Source: Anaerolinea sp. (GTDB lineage Bacteria; Chloroflexota; Anaerolineae; Anaerolineales; Anaerolineaceae). From it: 29,849 bases of DNA. How positions within the stretch are numbered: position 1 is the stretch's first letter; the number at the start of each line of letters is the position of its first letter. Shown in pieces: positions 9,178 through 15,990 of the stretch. Position numbers and translations under genes: made by a program. The notes under the pieces were generated by a model. It did not search any database. It was not told the DNA's origin and saw nothing but the letters and a program-made list of their open reading frames with translations. The DNA lies in the NCBI GenBank assembly GCA_029975965.1, contig JARKOV010000068.1, positions 1 through 29,849 on the forward strand, read 5' to 3'.

Positions 9178-11278
9178 TCTGGCCTCGCTGTAGCTGCACC
9201 TGGTAAATCGCTCGCAGGAGCATCCCACGCTGGTCGTAACCGCCCTCGCTCAATTCGCTAAAGCAGAGGTGAACCTGGCCGCGGCAGCGGCGCAGCAACC
9301 CCAGCAGCAGGCGGAAGAGCGATTCGCGGTTGGTCTCGTACTCCTCGACGGCGGTCCACAGGCGTCCCTCCGGCCAGGAGCGGCTGAGCACATACGGGTG
9401 GGTGAGGGGTTGAGACAGGCGCTCGAACCAGGCGTTGGAGCCGGCGTCCAGCCAGAACTGGTGCTCGACTGGGCGGTTGTTGAGCAAGAAGGTGTAGGCG
9501 GGGGCGATGAAAACGGCGTCCTCCGAAGGGGCCTGCCAGCTGCTCACGTAGGTGGAGGCGATCACCCCATCGCGCACCATCTCCAGGTACTCACGACCGA
9601 GCGAGCCGCCGTCCATGCCTCCGGCGCTGTCGATCGCCCAGCGGAATTTCTGCGCCGATTCGATCAGGTTAGCTGCCACCTGCCCGGCGTCGAGATGGCG
9701 GTGAAAGCCGAAACCGCGCTGGGCGAGCACCTCACCGAACAGGCGGCTGAAAAAGACGTCCAGCTCGGTTTCCGGTTGCCCGGCCACATCGACCAGCCAG
9801 TTGCGCAGGGTGTCGAAGCGGTTGCCGACGGTGTAGCTGATGCGCTCCTGCATCTCGGGCTTAATTTGGACGAACGTTCCCAATCGGGCGTCGCGCGGCC
9901 GGTAAACCACCTCGGCAAGCAGTTGGGCGCGCACCAGGTCCAGCCCGTCGATCGCCTGCATCAGGGCATGCACCACCTCGACCCGCTCGGGTCGCAGTCC
10001 CCACTGCGGGTGTGCCAGGCGGGCCAGGGTGAGCAGGCAGCGCGCGGCGGGCTCGTCGGAGAGCGAGCGCGAAGGCCGGTGAGAGCGGTAGGGCACGTCG
10101 AGCGCGTCCAGGCGGTTCATCAGCGAAAATCGCAGCGAATCGGGCAGGAACGGCGCGAGGATGGCGATCTCGCCGGGCGGCGTGCCTTTCTGGACCAAGG
10201 CGGCCACTTCGCCAGTCACCCAATCCAGCATCTGTGGGTAAAAGCGCAGCGTGTCGGGCGGGAAGACCAGCGCTTCGCTCCAATCTGCCTGACTGGCTTC
10301 GTCCAGCGGCGCCTTTGCTTCCGGCCGGTCCAACGCAGCCCCCAGGCGGATTCCCAGGCTTTCCAGCGCGGGGGACGTGGTCAGCGAGGCTTCGAAGGCA
10401 ACCTGCTCGTCGCAACCGGCTGCCAGGCGGCCGGCGCTTTCGGGGTCGGCGCCAAGGAAGCGCCGGTAACCGGCCTGCCTGTCGTAGATCAGCAGCGCGG
10501 ATTCCAGCCCGGGCAGCCAGTCCAGGAGCAGGTCGTGGGCGAAGGGGGTATCCTCTTCGACGTTGTCGGCGATCAGGTGGCGCACCGAGGCGCGCAGGTA
10601 TTCGCGGCAGAGGAGCGACGGGCGCAGGAAATCGCGGAAGACCTCGACTTGCAGCGAAAAATCGAGCAGGTTGTGCTCCAGGCAGTATTGCCGGAAGAGG
10701 CCGGCGCAGCGCTGCGCGTCGAGGTAGACGCGGCGCTGGCTGGTCTCGCCGGCCCAGGCGGCGGCGAGACGCTCGCCGATTTGCTCGACCGGGAAACCGG
10801 TCAGGGCGGCCTTGTTGAGGTTGTCGAGGATCTGGCTGTAGAGGCGGTTGCGGTCGATGCTGATCGACTCGAACAGGCCCTCGTCGAGGAGCGGGCGCAC
10901 CAGGTGAGCCATGTAATACTGGGCGGTCTCCAGGGTTAAAAAGGACGGCGGGCGCTCGGGGTGGGCAAAGCCGGCCTCGCGCGCCACCAGCGGCCAGAAC
11001 AGGTCGACCATGCGGCGCGCCAGGCCGCCCGCGGTGAGCAGGCTGACCTGACCTCCGGGCGGCGCGTCCGGCGAGCGCAGCGCTTCGGCATACGGCGCTC
11101 CCAGGGCGCGCTGCGGGACGAGCACCAGCATCTGCTCTCCCGGCACGCCTGCCTCGAGCAAGCGCAGCATGCGCCCCACGGCGGCGGTCGTTTTTCCGCT
11201 GCCGGCCGGGCCTTCGAGGAAAACCCGACTTTGCTGGGGTAGCTGAACCAGGTCACGTTGAGCGGGGGTGAGCTTCAT
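9170..11278 (-). CDS. UvrD-like helicase paralogue with degenerate motifs
   Basis: The 702-residue protein starts like an SF1 helicase (LTPAQRDLVQLPQQSRVFLE) and keeps Walker A GPAGSGKT at 23-30 and a motif Ia-like MLVLVPQRALG. Beyond that the motifs have drifted. Motif II is IADNVEED (236-243), where active enzymes have DE-x-QD. The motif III region is IYDRQAGYRRFLGADPE (264-280), not GD-x-x-QSIY. The motif V and VI regions hold APAYTFLLNN and LLRRCRGQVHLCFSELSEGG, without the KGLE and TRA signatures. It may bind ATP but probably hydrolyses it poorly, recalling the non-motor halves AddB and RecC, which scan or hold DNA. It lies 41 bp after the methyltransferase gene and its stop overlaps the helicase start. 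No clear Shine-Dalgarno sequence precedes its ATG. Confidence 0.75.
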   Translation of the reverse strand: MKLTPAQRDLVQLPQQSRVFLEGPAGSGKTTAAVGRMLRLLEAGVPGEQMLVLVPQRALGAPYAEALRSPDAPPGGQVSLLTAGGLARRMVDLFWPLVAREAGFAHPERPPSFLTLETAQYYMAHLVRPLLDEGLFESISIDRNRLYSQILDNLNKAALTGFPVEQIGERLAAAWAGETSQRRVYLDAQRCAGLFRQYCLEHNLLDFSLQVEVFRDFLRPSLLCREYLRASVRHLIADNVEEDTPFAHDLLLDWLPGLESALLIYDRQAGYRRFLGADPESAGRLAAGCDEQVAFEASLTTSPALESLGIRLGAALDRPEAKAPLDEASQADWSEALVFPPDTLRFYPQMLDWVTGEVAALVQKGTPPGEIAILAPFLPDSLRFSLMNRLDALDVPYRSHRPSRSLSDEPAARCLLTLARLAHPQWGLRPERVEVVHALMQAIDGLDLVRAQLLAEVVYRPRDARLGTFVQIKPEMQERISYTVGNRFDTLRNWLVDVAGQPETELDVFFSRLFGEVLAQRGFGFHRHLDAGQVAANLIESAQKFRWAIDSAGGMDGGSLGREYLEMVRDGVIASTYVSSWQAPSEDAVFIAPAYTFLLNNRPVEHQFWLDAGSNAWFERLSQPLTHPYVLSRSWPEGRLWTAVEEYETNRESLFRLLLGLLRRCRGQVHLCFSELSEGGYDQRGMLLRAIYQVQLQRGQNG

Positions 11279-11319
11279 GGGAAGTGGTTGGTCATCAGGG
11301 ATGCCGGTTCATCGGGAAG

Positions 11320-12408
11320 CTAGCCTTCCACGTGGTTGACTTGCTCGCGCAGCTCAGCGATCAACTGCCAGCTACCCGGATTTTTTTCGAAATACCAGTG
11401 CTCCCAGCCGTTGGCGGGCTGGCGCCCGAGCAGGTGGGCGGCAACCTGGTGGATCGAGCCGCGCAGCCCGTCCAGGGCGAGGTGCCCGTCGGCCTGGATG
11501 ATCGCCGTGCGCGCGGGGTCGCGCTCGAAGAGCAGGGGCTGTCCGGGGCGCAGCAAGCCGGCCTCGAGCAAGTTGCCGAAGGGCACTCGCGGGCGTCGGC
11601 GGCTGCGCGGAAGCTGCACGGTTTCCGGCGGGGCGGGTTGCACCGCGTCGATGCGCTCCCGCGCCAGTCGCACGTATTTCTCCTCGCGCTCGATGCCGAT
11701 CCACTGGCGACCGAGCAGCTTTGCCACGGCCCCGCTGGTGCCGGTGCCGAAGAACGGGTCGAGCACCACATCGCCCGGGTTGCTGGAGGCCAGGATCACG
11801 CGGTAGAGCAGCGCCTCGGGCTTCTGAGTCGAGTGAGCTTTCTTGCCGTTGGCGCGCACGCGCTCCGGCCCGGAGCAAATCGGCAGCACCCAGTCGGAGC
11901 GCATCTGCAGGTCTTCGTTGAGCGCTTTCATCGCGTGGTGGTTGAAGGTGTACTCGGCGTCTTTGTGCTTGACGGCCCAGATCAGGGTCTCATGGGCGTT
12001 GGTGAAGCGCACCCCGCGAAAGTTGGGCATCGGGTTGGTCTTGATCCAGGCGATGTCGTTGAGCAGCCAGAAGCTCATGTCCTGCAAGATGGCGCCCAGG
12101 CGGTAGATGTTGTGATAGGTGCCGATCACCCACAGCGAGCCGTTGTCCTTGAGCACCCGCCGGCAGCCGGACAGCCACTCGCGGCAGAAAGCGTCGTAGG
12201 CGGCGAAGCTCTCGAACTGGTCCCAGGCATCGTCCACCGCGTCCACGCGGGAGCGGTTGGGACGGAACAGCTCCTGCTGGAGCTGCAGGTTGTAGGGCGG
12301 GTCGGCGAAGATCAGGTCGACCGATTTTTCCGGTAACGTGGGCAGAATCTCGCGGCAGTCGCCGGCGAGAATCTGGTTGAGGGGCAGCGCTGGGTAGGCT
12401 GTTGCCAA
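11320..12408 (-). CDS. CcrM/HinfI-like adenine-N6 DNA methyltransferase
   Basis: The 362-residue protein is a beta-class amino-methyltransferase. It has the catalytic DPPYNLQL at 36-43, then AVDDAWDQFESF, IGTYHNIYRLGAILQD, NPMPNFRGVRFTNAHETLIW, KAHSTQKPEALLYRVI and the SAM-binding DPFFGTGTSGAVAKLLGRQ. The last ~85 residues carry the extra DNA-recognition domain typical of CcrM (VPFGNLLEAGLL, GSIHQVAAHLLG, NGWEHWYFEK). The length matches CcrM (about 358), the orphan methyltransferase that modifies GANTC in Alphaproteobacteria. GANTC specificity is inferred from this similarity. The start is TTG at 12408, with AAGGAG five bases upstream; no in-frame ATG gives a better beginning. No restriction endonuclease gene is adjacent. 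It is the first gene of the helicase/nuclease run, 41 bp ahead of the next. Confidence 0.9.
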   Translation of the reverse strand: MATAYPALPLNQILAGDCREILPTLPEKSVDLIFADPPYNLQLQQELFRPNRSRVDAVDDAWDQFESFAAYDAFCREWLSGCRRVLKDNGSLWVIGTYHNIYRLGAILQDMSFWLLNDIAWIKTNPMPNFRGVRFTNAHETLIWAVKHKDAEYTFNHHAMKALNEDLQMRSDWVLPICSGPERVRANGKKAHSTQKPEALLYRVILASSNPGDVVLDPFFGTGTSGAVAKLLGRQWIGIEREEKYVRLARERIDAVQPAPPETVQLPRSRRRPRVPFGNLLEAGLLRPGQPLLFERDPARTAIIQADGHLALDGLRGSIHQVAAHLLGRQPANGWEHWYFEKNPGSWQLIAELREQVNHVEG

Positions 12409-12428
12409 TCGTTCTCCTTAATCCAACC

Positions 12429-12469
12429 GAATCAGTCCTTTAATTGTACATCGAATTTCTAATCGATTC
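12429..12469 (-). promoter_or_regulatory. Methyltransferase operon promoter flanked by GANTC sites
   Basis: Read on the minus strand, a -10 box TACAAT lies at 12448-12443; the -35 region is weak. Two GANTC sites flank it: GATTC at 12465-12469 overlaps the expected -35 position, and GAATC at 12429-12433 lies just after the expected transcription start. If the encoded enzyme methylates GANTC, it could control its own promoter, as known for ccrM in Caulobacter. The sites are seen; the regulation is inferred. Confidence 0.5.
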
Positions 12470-12508
12470 GCCCTGGGGATTTTGACCGGAGGAGAGGAGA
12501 AGATCCAC

Positions 12509-12532
12509 CACGAAGGCACGAAGACACCAAGG
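12509..12532. repeat. Three tandem 8-bp units of the CACGAAGG type
   Basis: Three consecutive units read CACGAAGG, CACGAAGA and CACCAAGG. From general knowledge, similar CACGAAGG-rich stretches are dispersed through intergenic DNA of many Chloroflexota and other environmental bacteria. Only one cluster is visible here, so mobility or function cannot be judged. Confidence 0.6.
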
Positions 12533-12650
12533 CGATTTCGGTAGAAGGCGATGAGAAGACAGGCTAATCCGTTTATGGGATATGTTTCGGTAATTACTAG
12601 GGAGTAGATAGATTACGCAAATCTGGATGATCTTAAAAGGATGATATGGA

Positions 12651-12684
12651 TGTCATGTTGAGCCGCCTGTAGCGGTGAAACACC
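12651..12684. repeat. TGTTGAGC...GAAACA palindromic repeat remnant
   Basis: TGTT pairs with AACA and CCGC with GCGG around a CTGTA loop, with GA/GA opposed between the two stems. The pattern resembles the common dispersed unit of the form TGTCATGTTGAGC-x-GCGAAACA in bacterial intergenic regions. A single copy is visible in this window. Confidence 0.5.
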
Positions 12685-12913
12685 CTTGCGCTCCCTGGCA
12701 CTTGCATCCAGGGTAAGTGTGCCTGCAAGTGTCTCATGATCGGTAAATACCGCGGCTTTCTCTTGCGCTGGCGCGCACTCAGCGCCTGGCCGTTTGACTG
12801 GGATCGCAGCCGTTCAACGCGCAAGGCAATTTCGGCAGCGACCTCGCGCAGACCTGGCTTGCGGCGTTGGATGCAAAGTGAAGATTGGGTATGAGGAAAT
12901 CCCTCAGGCATGT

Positions 12914-12919
12914 TAAAAT
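12914..12919 (+). promoter_or_regulatory. -10 box TAAAAT for the NYN-LOTUS gene
   Basis: TAAAAT matches five of six consensus positions and lies 40 bases before the chosen start codon. No good -35 hexamer is seen at 16-18 bases. Its position supports starting the protein at 12960 and not further upstream. Confidence 0.4.
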
Positions 12920-12959
12920 AGGGATAGTAGTGGGTAGAAGAGGAGACAAGTCAATTTTT

Positions 12960-13742
12960 ATGGATCAAGAACCAGCGACCGTCCGCACCCGGCGGATAGC
13001 GATGTTAATCGATGGTGACAATGCTCAACCATCGTTGATCAGCAATATGCTGGCCGAGACGGGCAAATATGGGCAGGTGATCATCCGCCGCATTTACGGC
13101 GACTGGACCACCGCCAATATGAACGGGTGGAAAGACACCCTGCAAACTTACGCCATCCAGCCCATCCAGCAGTTTCGTTACACGATCGGTAAGAATGCCA
13201 CCGACAGCGCGATGATCATCGACGCGATGGACATCCTCTATGAGGACCGCGTGGACGGCTTCTGCCTCGTTTCGAGCGACAGCGATTACACCCGGCTGGC
13301 GACGCGCATTCGCGAAAAGGGCATCTACGTGGTCGGCATCGGCCGGCAAACCACCCCGCGGGCTTTCGTCAACGCCTGCGATGTGTTCGTCTTCACCGAG
13401 AACTTGCAGAAAAACCTGCGCAAAGAGCCGCGCGCTCCTCGGGAAAAAGAGCAGAAGAAGAAAAGCGATAAGACCAGCAAGCAGGTTGAGGAGAACGAGT
13501 TGCTCAACGATCCCTTGCCCCTGCTCAAACAAGCCTTCGACCTGGCTGTGCAAGACGACGGTTGGGCATTCTTAGGGGTGATGGGTACGCAGTTGCGACA
13601 GCTCGACCCGAGCTTTGACCCGCGCACCTATGGCTACCGCCAGTTATCGCTGCTGATGCAGGCTTACCCGGACGTGTTTGAGATGGAGATGGGCAAAAAG
13701 GGCGACGGCACCTTTAACGTGTACGTTCGCCTGGTCGAGTAA
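12960..13742 (+). CDS. NYN-domain ribonuclease with C-terminal LOTUS (OST-HTH) domain
   Basis: The 260-residue protein has an N-terminal NYN/LabA-type PIN-like nuclease domain (12-150): AMLIDGDN (Asp18), GKNATDSAMIIDAMDILY (Asp82) and CLVSSDSDYTRLATRIREKG (Asp107, Asp109), the acidic residues expected to bind the catalytic metal. A lysine/glutamate-rich linker (155-180) joins it to an OST-HTH/LOTUS domain (184-259) with FLGVMGTQLRQLDPSFDPR, YGYRQLSLLMQ and YPDVFEME. LOTUS domains bind RNA or protein partners, so a role in RNA cleavage or turnover is inferred. I start at the ATG at 12960; an in-frame TTG at 12885 lies before the -10 box. GGAG stands 14 bases upstream, rather far. A strong terminator follows. 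It is transcribed alone. Confidence 0.88.
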   Translation: MDQEPATVRTRRIAMLIDGDNAQPSLISNMLAETGKYGQVIIRRIYGDWTTANMNGWKDTLQTYAIQPIQQFRYTIGKNATDSAMIIDAMDILYEDRVDGFCLVSSDSDYTRLATRIREKGIYVVGIGRQTTPRAFVNACDVFVFTENLQKNLRKEPRAPREKEQKKKSDKTSKQVEENELLNDPLPLLKQAFDLAVQDDGWAFLGVMGTQLRQLDPSFDPRTYGYRQLSLLMQAYPDVFEMEMGKKGDGTFNVYVRLVE

Positions 13743-13763
13743 TGTCCATGCAGGTCAATCTCT

Positions 13764-13802
13764 AGCCGGGTGACCAGGGTTCCAAACCCTGCTCACCCGG
13801 CT
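13764..13802 (+). terminator. Rho-independent terminator after the NYN-LOTUS gene
   Basis: A stem of 17 pairs with one C/C mismatch (13764-13781 with 13785-13802) closes on a CCA loop and is followed by GGCTTTTCG. It starts 22 bases after the stop codon. The T-run is short, so it may double as a palindromic repeat unit. Confidence 0.7.
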
Positions 13803-13820
13803 GGCTTTTCGCTTTCATGC

Positions 13821-13826
13821 TATGAT
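13821..13826 (+). promoter_or_regulatory. -10 box TATGAT before the GT-C-like gene
   Basis: TATGAT stands 29 bases before the TTG start codon and just after the preceding terminator. No clear -35 is seen. This is a modest match. Confidence 0.35.
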
Positions 13827-13855
13827 TGATTTCATCCGTCTGTGAGGGGAATCGA

Positions 13856-15343
13856 TTGGCAACCCAGGCATCCAACCCGGCTACACGCTCGCGCGCTATC
13901 TTTTTCGCCGTCCTGGTCTTCGAGGTGGTGTTCCTGATGGCGGCGCGCACGCCGGTCGACAGCGACTTGTGGTGGCACCTGGCAGCCGGCGAGCAGACCC
14001 TGCAGGCGGGCTGGCCTGTATTGACGGATACATTTTCGTTCACCCGCGCCGGTGCGCCGTGGACCAACCACTCCTGGCTGGGAGAGGTAGCGCTGGCATT
14101 GGTTCACCGGGCCGGTGGCTGGTTTGGGCTAAGCGCGCTGATGGGTTTGCTGGCGGCCTCCAGCTTGTTGCTGGTCTATCGCCAGATGGAAGGGCCGGCC
14201 TTGTGGCGGGCGTTCTTGATCGTGCTGGTCGCGCTGGTCTGCGCGCCGGTCTGGACGACGCGCCCGCATCTGTTTTCACTGGGGATGGTGGCGGTGGTCA
14301 ACGGCATTGTGCTGCGCTTTCGCCGCACCGGTCATGCGTCCCTCTACTGGCTGCCCATCCTGTTTATCCTGTGGTCCAACCTGCACGGCGGGTACCCGCT
14401 GGGGCTGATTTTGCTGGGTTGCACCGTGGCCGGAGCACTGGTGGACCACGGGCTGCGCCGCGAGAACGCGCTCCCTCCGCGCGCCATCTTGCAACTAGGC
14501 ATGTGGAGCCTGGCTTGCATCCCGGCGGTGCTGGTCAACCCCAACGGAATCGCCATGTGGCGCATCCCCTTTGAGACGGTTGGGGTGAGCGCCCTGCAAC
14601 AGGCCATCCCTGAATGGGCCTCGCCCGATTTTCACGCCGCTTTCCAGCAGCCTTTCCTGCTCCTCTTGACCGGCTTGATCGTGGCTTTTGGCCTGAGCGG
14701 GAGACCGGTTGGCGGCGACGATCTGCTCAAGGTGATCGTTTTTGCCGCGATGGGGTTGGTGGCGCGGCGGAACTTTGGCCCCTTTGCCCTGGTGAGCGGG
14801 CCGGTGCTGGCCGCGGTCGGGTGGCAGGTGATCGAGCGGTTAACCGCCGGACCAGGTTTGCCCGCTTTGTTGCGCTCGGGTTCGACCGGCGGCGTTTTGC
14901 GACCGGGCGTGCAGCGCCTGATGAATGCGCTCATCGTCGTGCCGCTGGCGGTTGCCGGAATCGCCAAACTCTATTCGGCCAGCAGTCCACAATTGATCAA
15001 CGAATTTACCGCCGAGAATTACCCGGTCGGTGCGGTGGAGTGGCTAAAAGCCAATCGCCTGCCGGGCAACCTGTTCAATGAATATGCCTGGGGTGGGTAC
15101 CTTATCTGGTCGCTGCCCGAATACCCGGTGTATGTGGATGGGCGGACGGATCTGTTTGGCGACGAGGTGATCGGCGAGTGGCTGCAGGTGATCAACGCCC
15201 AGCCGGGCTGGCAGCAGGCGCTCGAGCGCCGGCAGGTGCGCACCTTGCTCATCAGGCCAGACCCCTGGTTGATGGGGAAACTCGATGAGGCCGGATGGGT
15301 GGAGAAATACGGCGACGCCACCGCGGTGATCTTTTCCAGGTGA
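13856..15343 (+). CDS. Multi-pass membrane protein, GT-C glycosyltransferase-like
   Basis: The 495-residue protein starts at a TTG with GAGGGG six bases upstream; a longer frame from 13826 has no ribosome site and overlaps the -10 box. After a short polar head there are about ten hydrophobic segments. The first loop carries DSDLWWHLAAGE, an acidic motif placed like the catalytic loop of GT-C enzymes, then TDTFSFTRAGAPWTNHSWLGE. Further motifs are TTRPHLFSLGM and LWSNLHGGYPLG. The C-terminal soluble part has LFNEYAWGGYLIWSLPEYP and VDGRTDLFGDEV. I recognise this as a conserved bacterial membrane family of unproven function; transfer of sugars from lipid carriers is only inferred. It lies between a terminator and the next promoter-like sequence, so it is probably monocistronic. 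Confidence 0.65.
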   Translation: MATQASNPATRSRAIFFAVLVFEVVFLMAARTPVDSDLWWHLAAGEQTLQAGWPVLTDTFSFTRAGAPWTNHSWLGEVALALVHRAGGWFGLSALMGLLAASSLLLVYRQMEGPALWRAFLIVLVALVCAPVWTTRPHLFSLGMVAVVNGIVLRFRRTGHASLYWLPILFILWSNLHGGYPLGLILLGCTVAGALVDHGLRRENALPPRAILQLGMWSLACIPAVLVNPNGIAMWRIPFETVGVSALQQAIPEWASPDFHAAFQQPFLLLLTGLIVAFGLSGRPVGGDDLLKVIVFAAMGLVARRNFGPFALVSGPVLAAVGWQVIERLTAGPGLPALLRSGSTGGVLRPGVQRLMNALIVVPLAVAGIAKLYSASSPQLINEFTAENYPVGAVEWLKANRLPGNLFNEYAWGGYLIWSLPEYPVYVDGRTDLFGDEVIGEWLQVINAQPGWQQALERRQVRTLLIRPDPWLMGKLDEAGWVEKYGDATAVIFSR

Positions 15344-15385
15344 AATTTTCTTCGCTTTGTGTTTTTCGATCTTCCCGGTTTGGAG

Positions 15386-15391
15386 TACAAT
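15386..15391 (+). promoter_or_regulatory. -10 box TACAAT before the 15427-18154 gene run
   Basis: TACAAT lies 35 bases before the start codon at 15427. The region 17 bases upstream is T-rich (TTTTCG), a weak -35. It probably drives the four-gene run that follows. Confidence 0.4.
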
Positions 15392-15426
15392 GATCTGGAA
15401 GAATGTTGCAGGGAGGTGAAGCTGCC

Positions 15427-15990
15427 ATGGTCACCGTACGCGCCGCTCAACCGGGTGACATTTGCGTGCTGCTCATGCCGGATGTGGAAGATCTCCCCAC
15501 CGTTCGCCGTGAGCAAGAAAGCCTGGTCGCCGCCTTTGGCGGCTGGAAAAGCCCGGAAGTGCACGTAACCTGCCAGCGTTTTGAGCCGTCTTCCGCGCGC
15601 TCGGTCGAAGAAGTGCTCCTCCGCCTTCGCGCCGGCCTGGGTAGAATGAGCCAGTTTCCGATCCAGGCCAGCCGGCTGATCCAATTCGAGGCGCCATTCT
15701 GGCAGACCTACGTGTTGCGCTGGGAGGTTCAACTGACGCCGGCATTCACCCAATTCGTGCAAAACCTGGACACAGCCCTGGTCGATGCGGGGATCACGCC
15801 GCATTATCCGCACGATACACCCTTCACCTGCAGTGCGGTTGACCTGGTGAAACCGGTCCAACTGGAACTGGCCCCACCGGTTCGCTATCCGCTTACATTG
15901 TTCCAGGCGCGCCGGGTTGTATTTAGCCGCGTGCTGGGTCTGAATGATTTCGAGACCATCGGGTATGCTTCATTGAAGGAAGAAGAATGA
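15427..15990 (+). CDS. Possible 2H phosphoesterase / 2'-5' RNA ligase-like protein
   Basis: The 187-residue protein starts at the ATG preceded by GGGAGG ten bases upstream; an upstream in-frame ATG at 15403 would place this ribosome site inside the gene. Two H-x-T triplets are present: VHVTCQRFE, following a strand-like stretch, and PHDTPF about 100 residues later. Paired H-x-T motifs define the 2H superfamily of cyclic phosphodiesterases and 2'-5' RNA ligases. The length and the two-lobed look (LRLRAGLGRMSQFPIQ, then ELAPPVRYPLTLFQ) fit, but the second motif is not in a textbook setting, so the call is tentative. Its stop overlaps the next start as ATGA, indicating translational coupling. 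Confidence 0.45.
   Translation: MVTVRAAQPGDICVLLMPDVEDLPTVRREQESLVAAFGGWKSPEVHVTCQRFEPSSARSVEEVLLRLRAGLGRMSQFPIQASRLIQFEAPFWQTYVLRWEVQLTPAFTQFVQNLDTALVDAGITPHYPHDTPFTCSAVDLVKPVQLELAPPVRYPLTLFQARRVVFSRVLGLNDFETIGYASLKEEE

Larger units (their letters stand above)
12409..12959. other. Intergenic region, 551 bp, promoters and repeat remnants
   Basis: The left end holds the methyltransferase promoter and the right end the NYN gene promoter. Between them are a short tandem repeat (12509-12532) and a palindromic repeat (12651-12684). The one sizeable frame, 12633-12911 on the minus strand, reads through the palindromic repeat and has arginine-rich, family-less sequence, so I do not call a gene. Nothing else is recognisable. 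Confidence 0.6.

Noticed and set aside
9178..9228. Upstream extension of the UvrD-type helicase to 9228
   Set aside because: It would overlap the previous gene by 59 bp and add a cysteine/serine-rich stretch unlike helicase N-termini; the ATG at 9177 gives the same 8 bp overlap seen at the next junction.
9269..10939. Plus-strand open frame of 556 codons opposite the degenerate helicase
   Set aside because: It is a shadow frame typical of GC-rich coding DNA: low-complexity Gln/Gly/Val/Ala sequence, no family motifs. The opposite strand carries a protein with clear helicase-like order.
11284..12336. Plus-strand open frame of 350 codons opposite the methyltransferase
   Set aside because: It is the complement of a gene with full catalytic motifs; its composition is typical of an antisense shadow.
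11320..12408. Restriction-modification system
   Set aside because: Only the methyltransferase is present; the neighbouring nuclease is of the AddB type coupled to helicases, not a site-specific endonuclease family.
12509..12532. Possible CRISPR-like repeat
   Set aside because: Three directly adjacent 8-bp units without spacers and no cas genes; not a CRISPR array.
12633..12911. Minus-strand frame of 92 codons in the intergenic region
   Set aside because: It reads through the palindromic repeat, is rich in Arg without any domain pattern, and has no supporting ribosome site.
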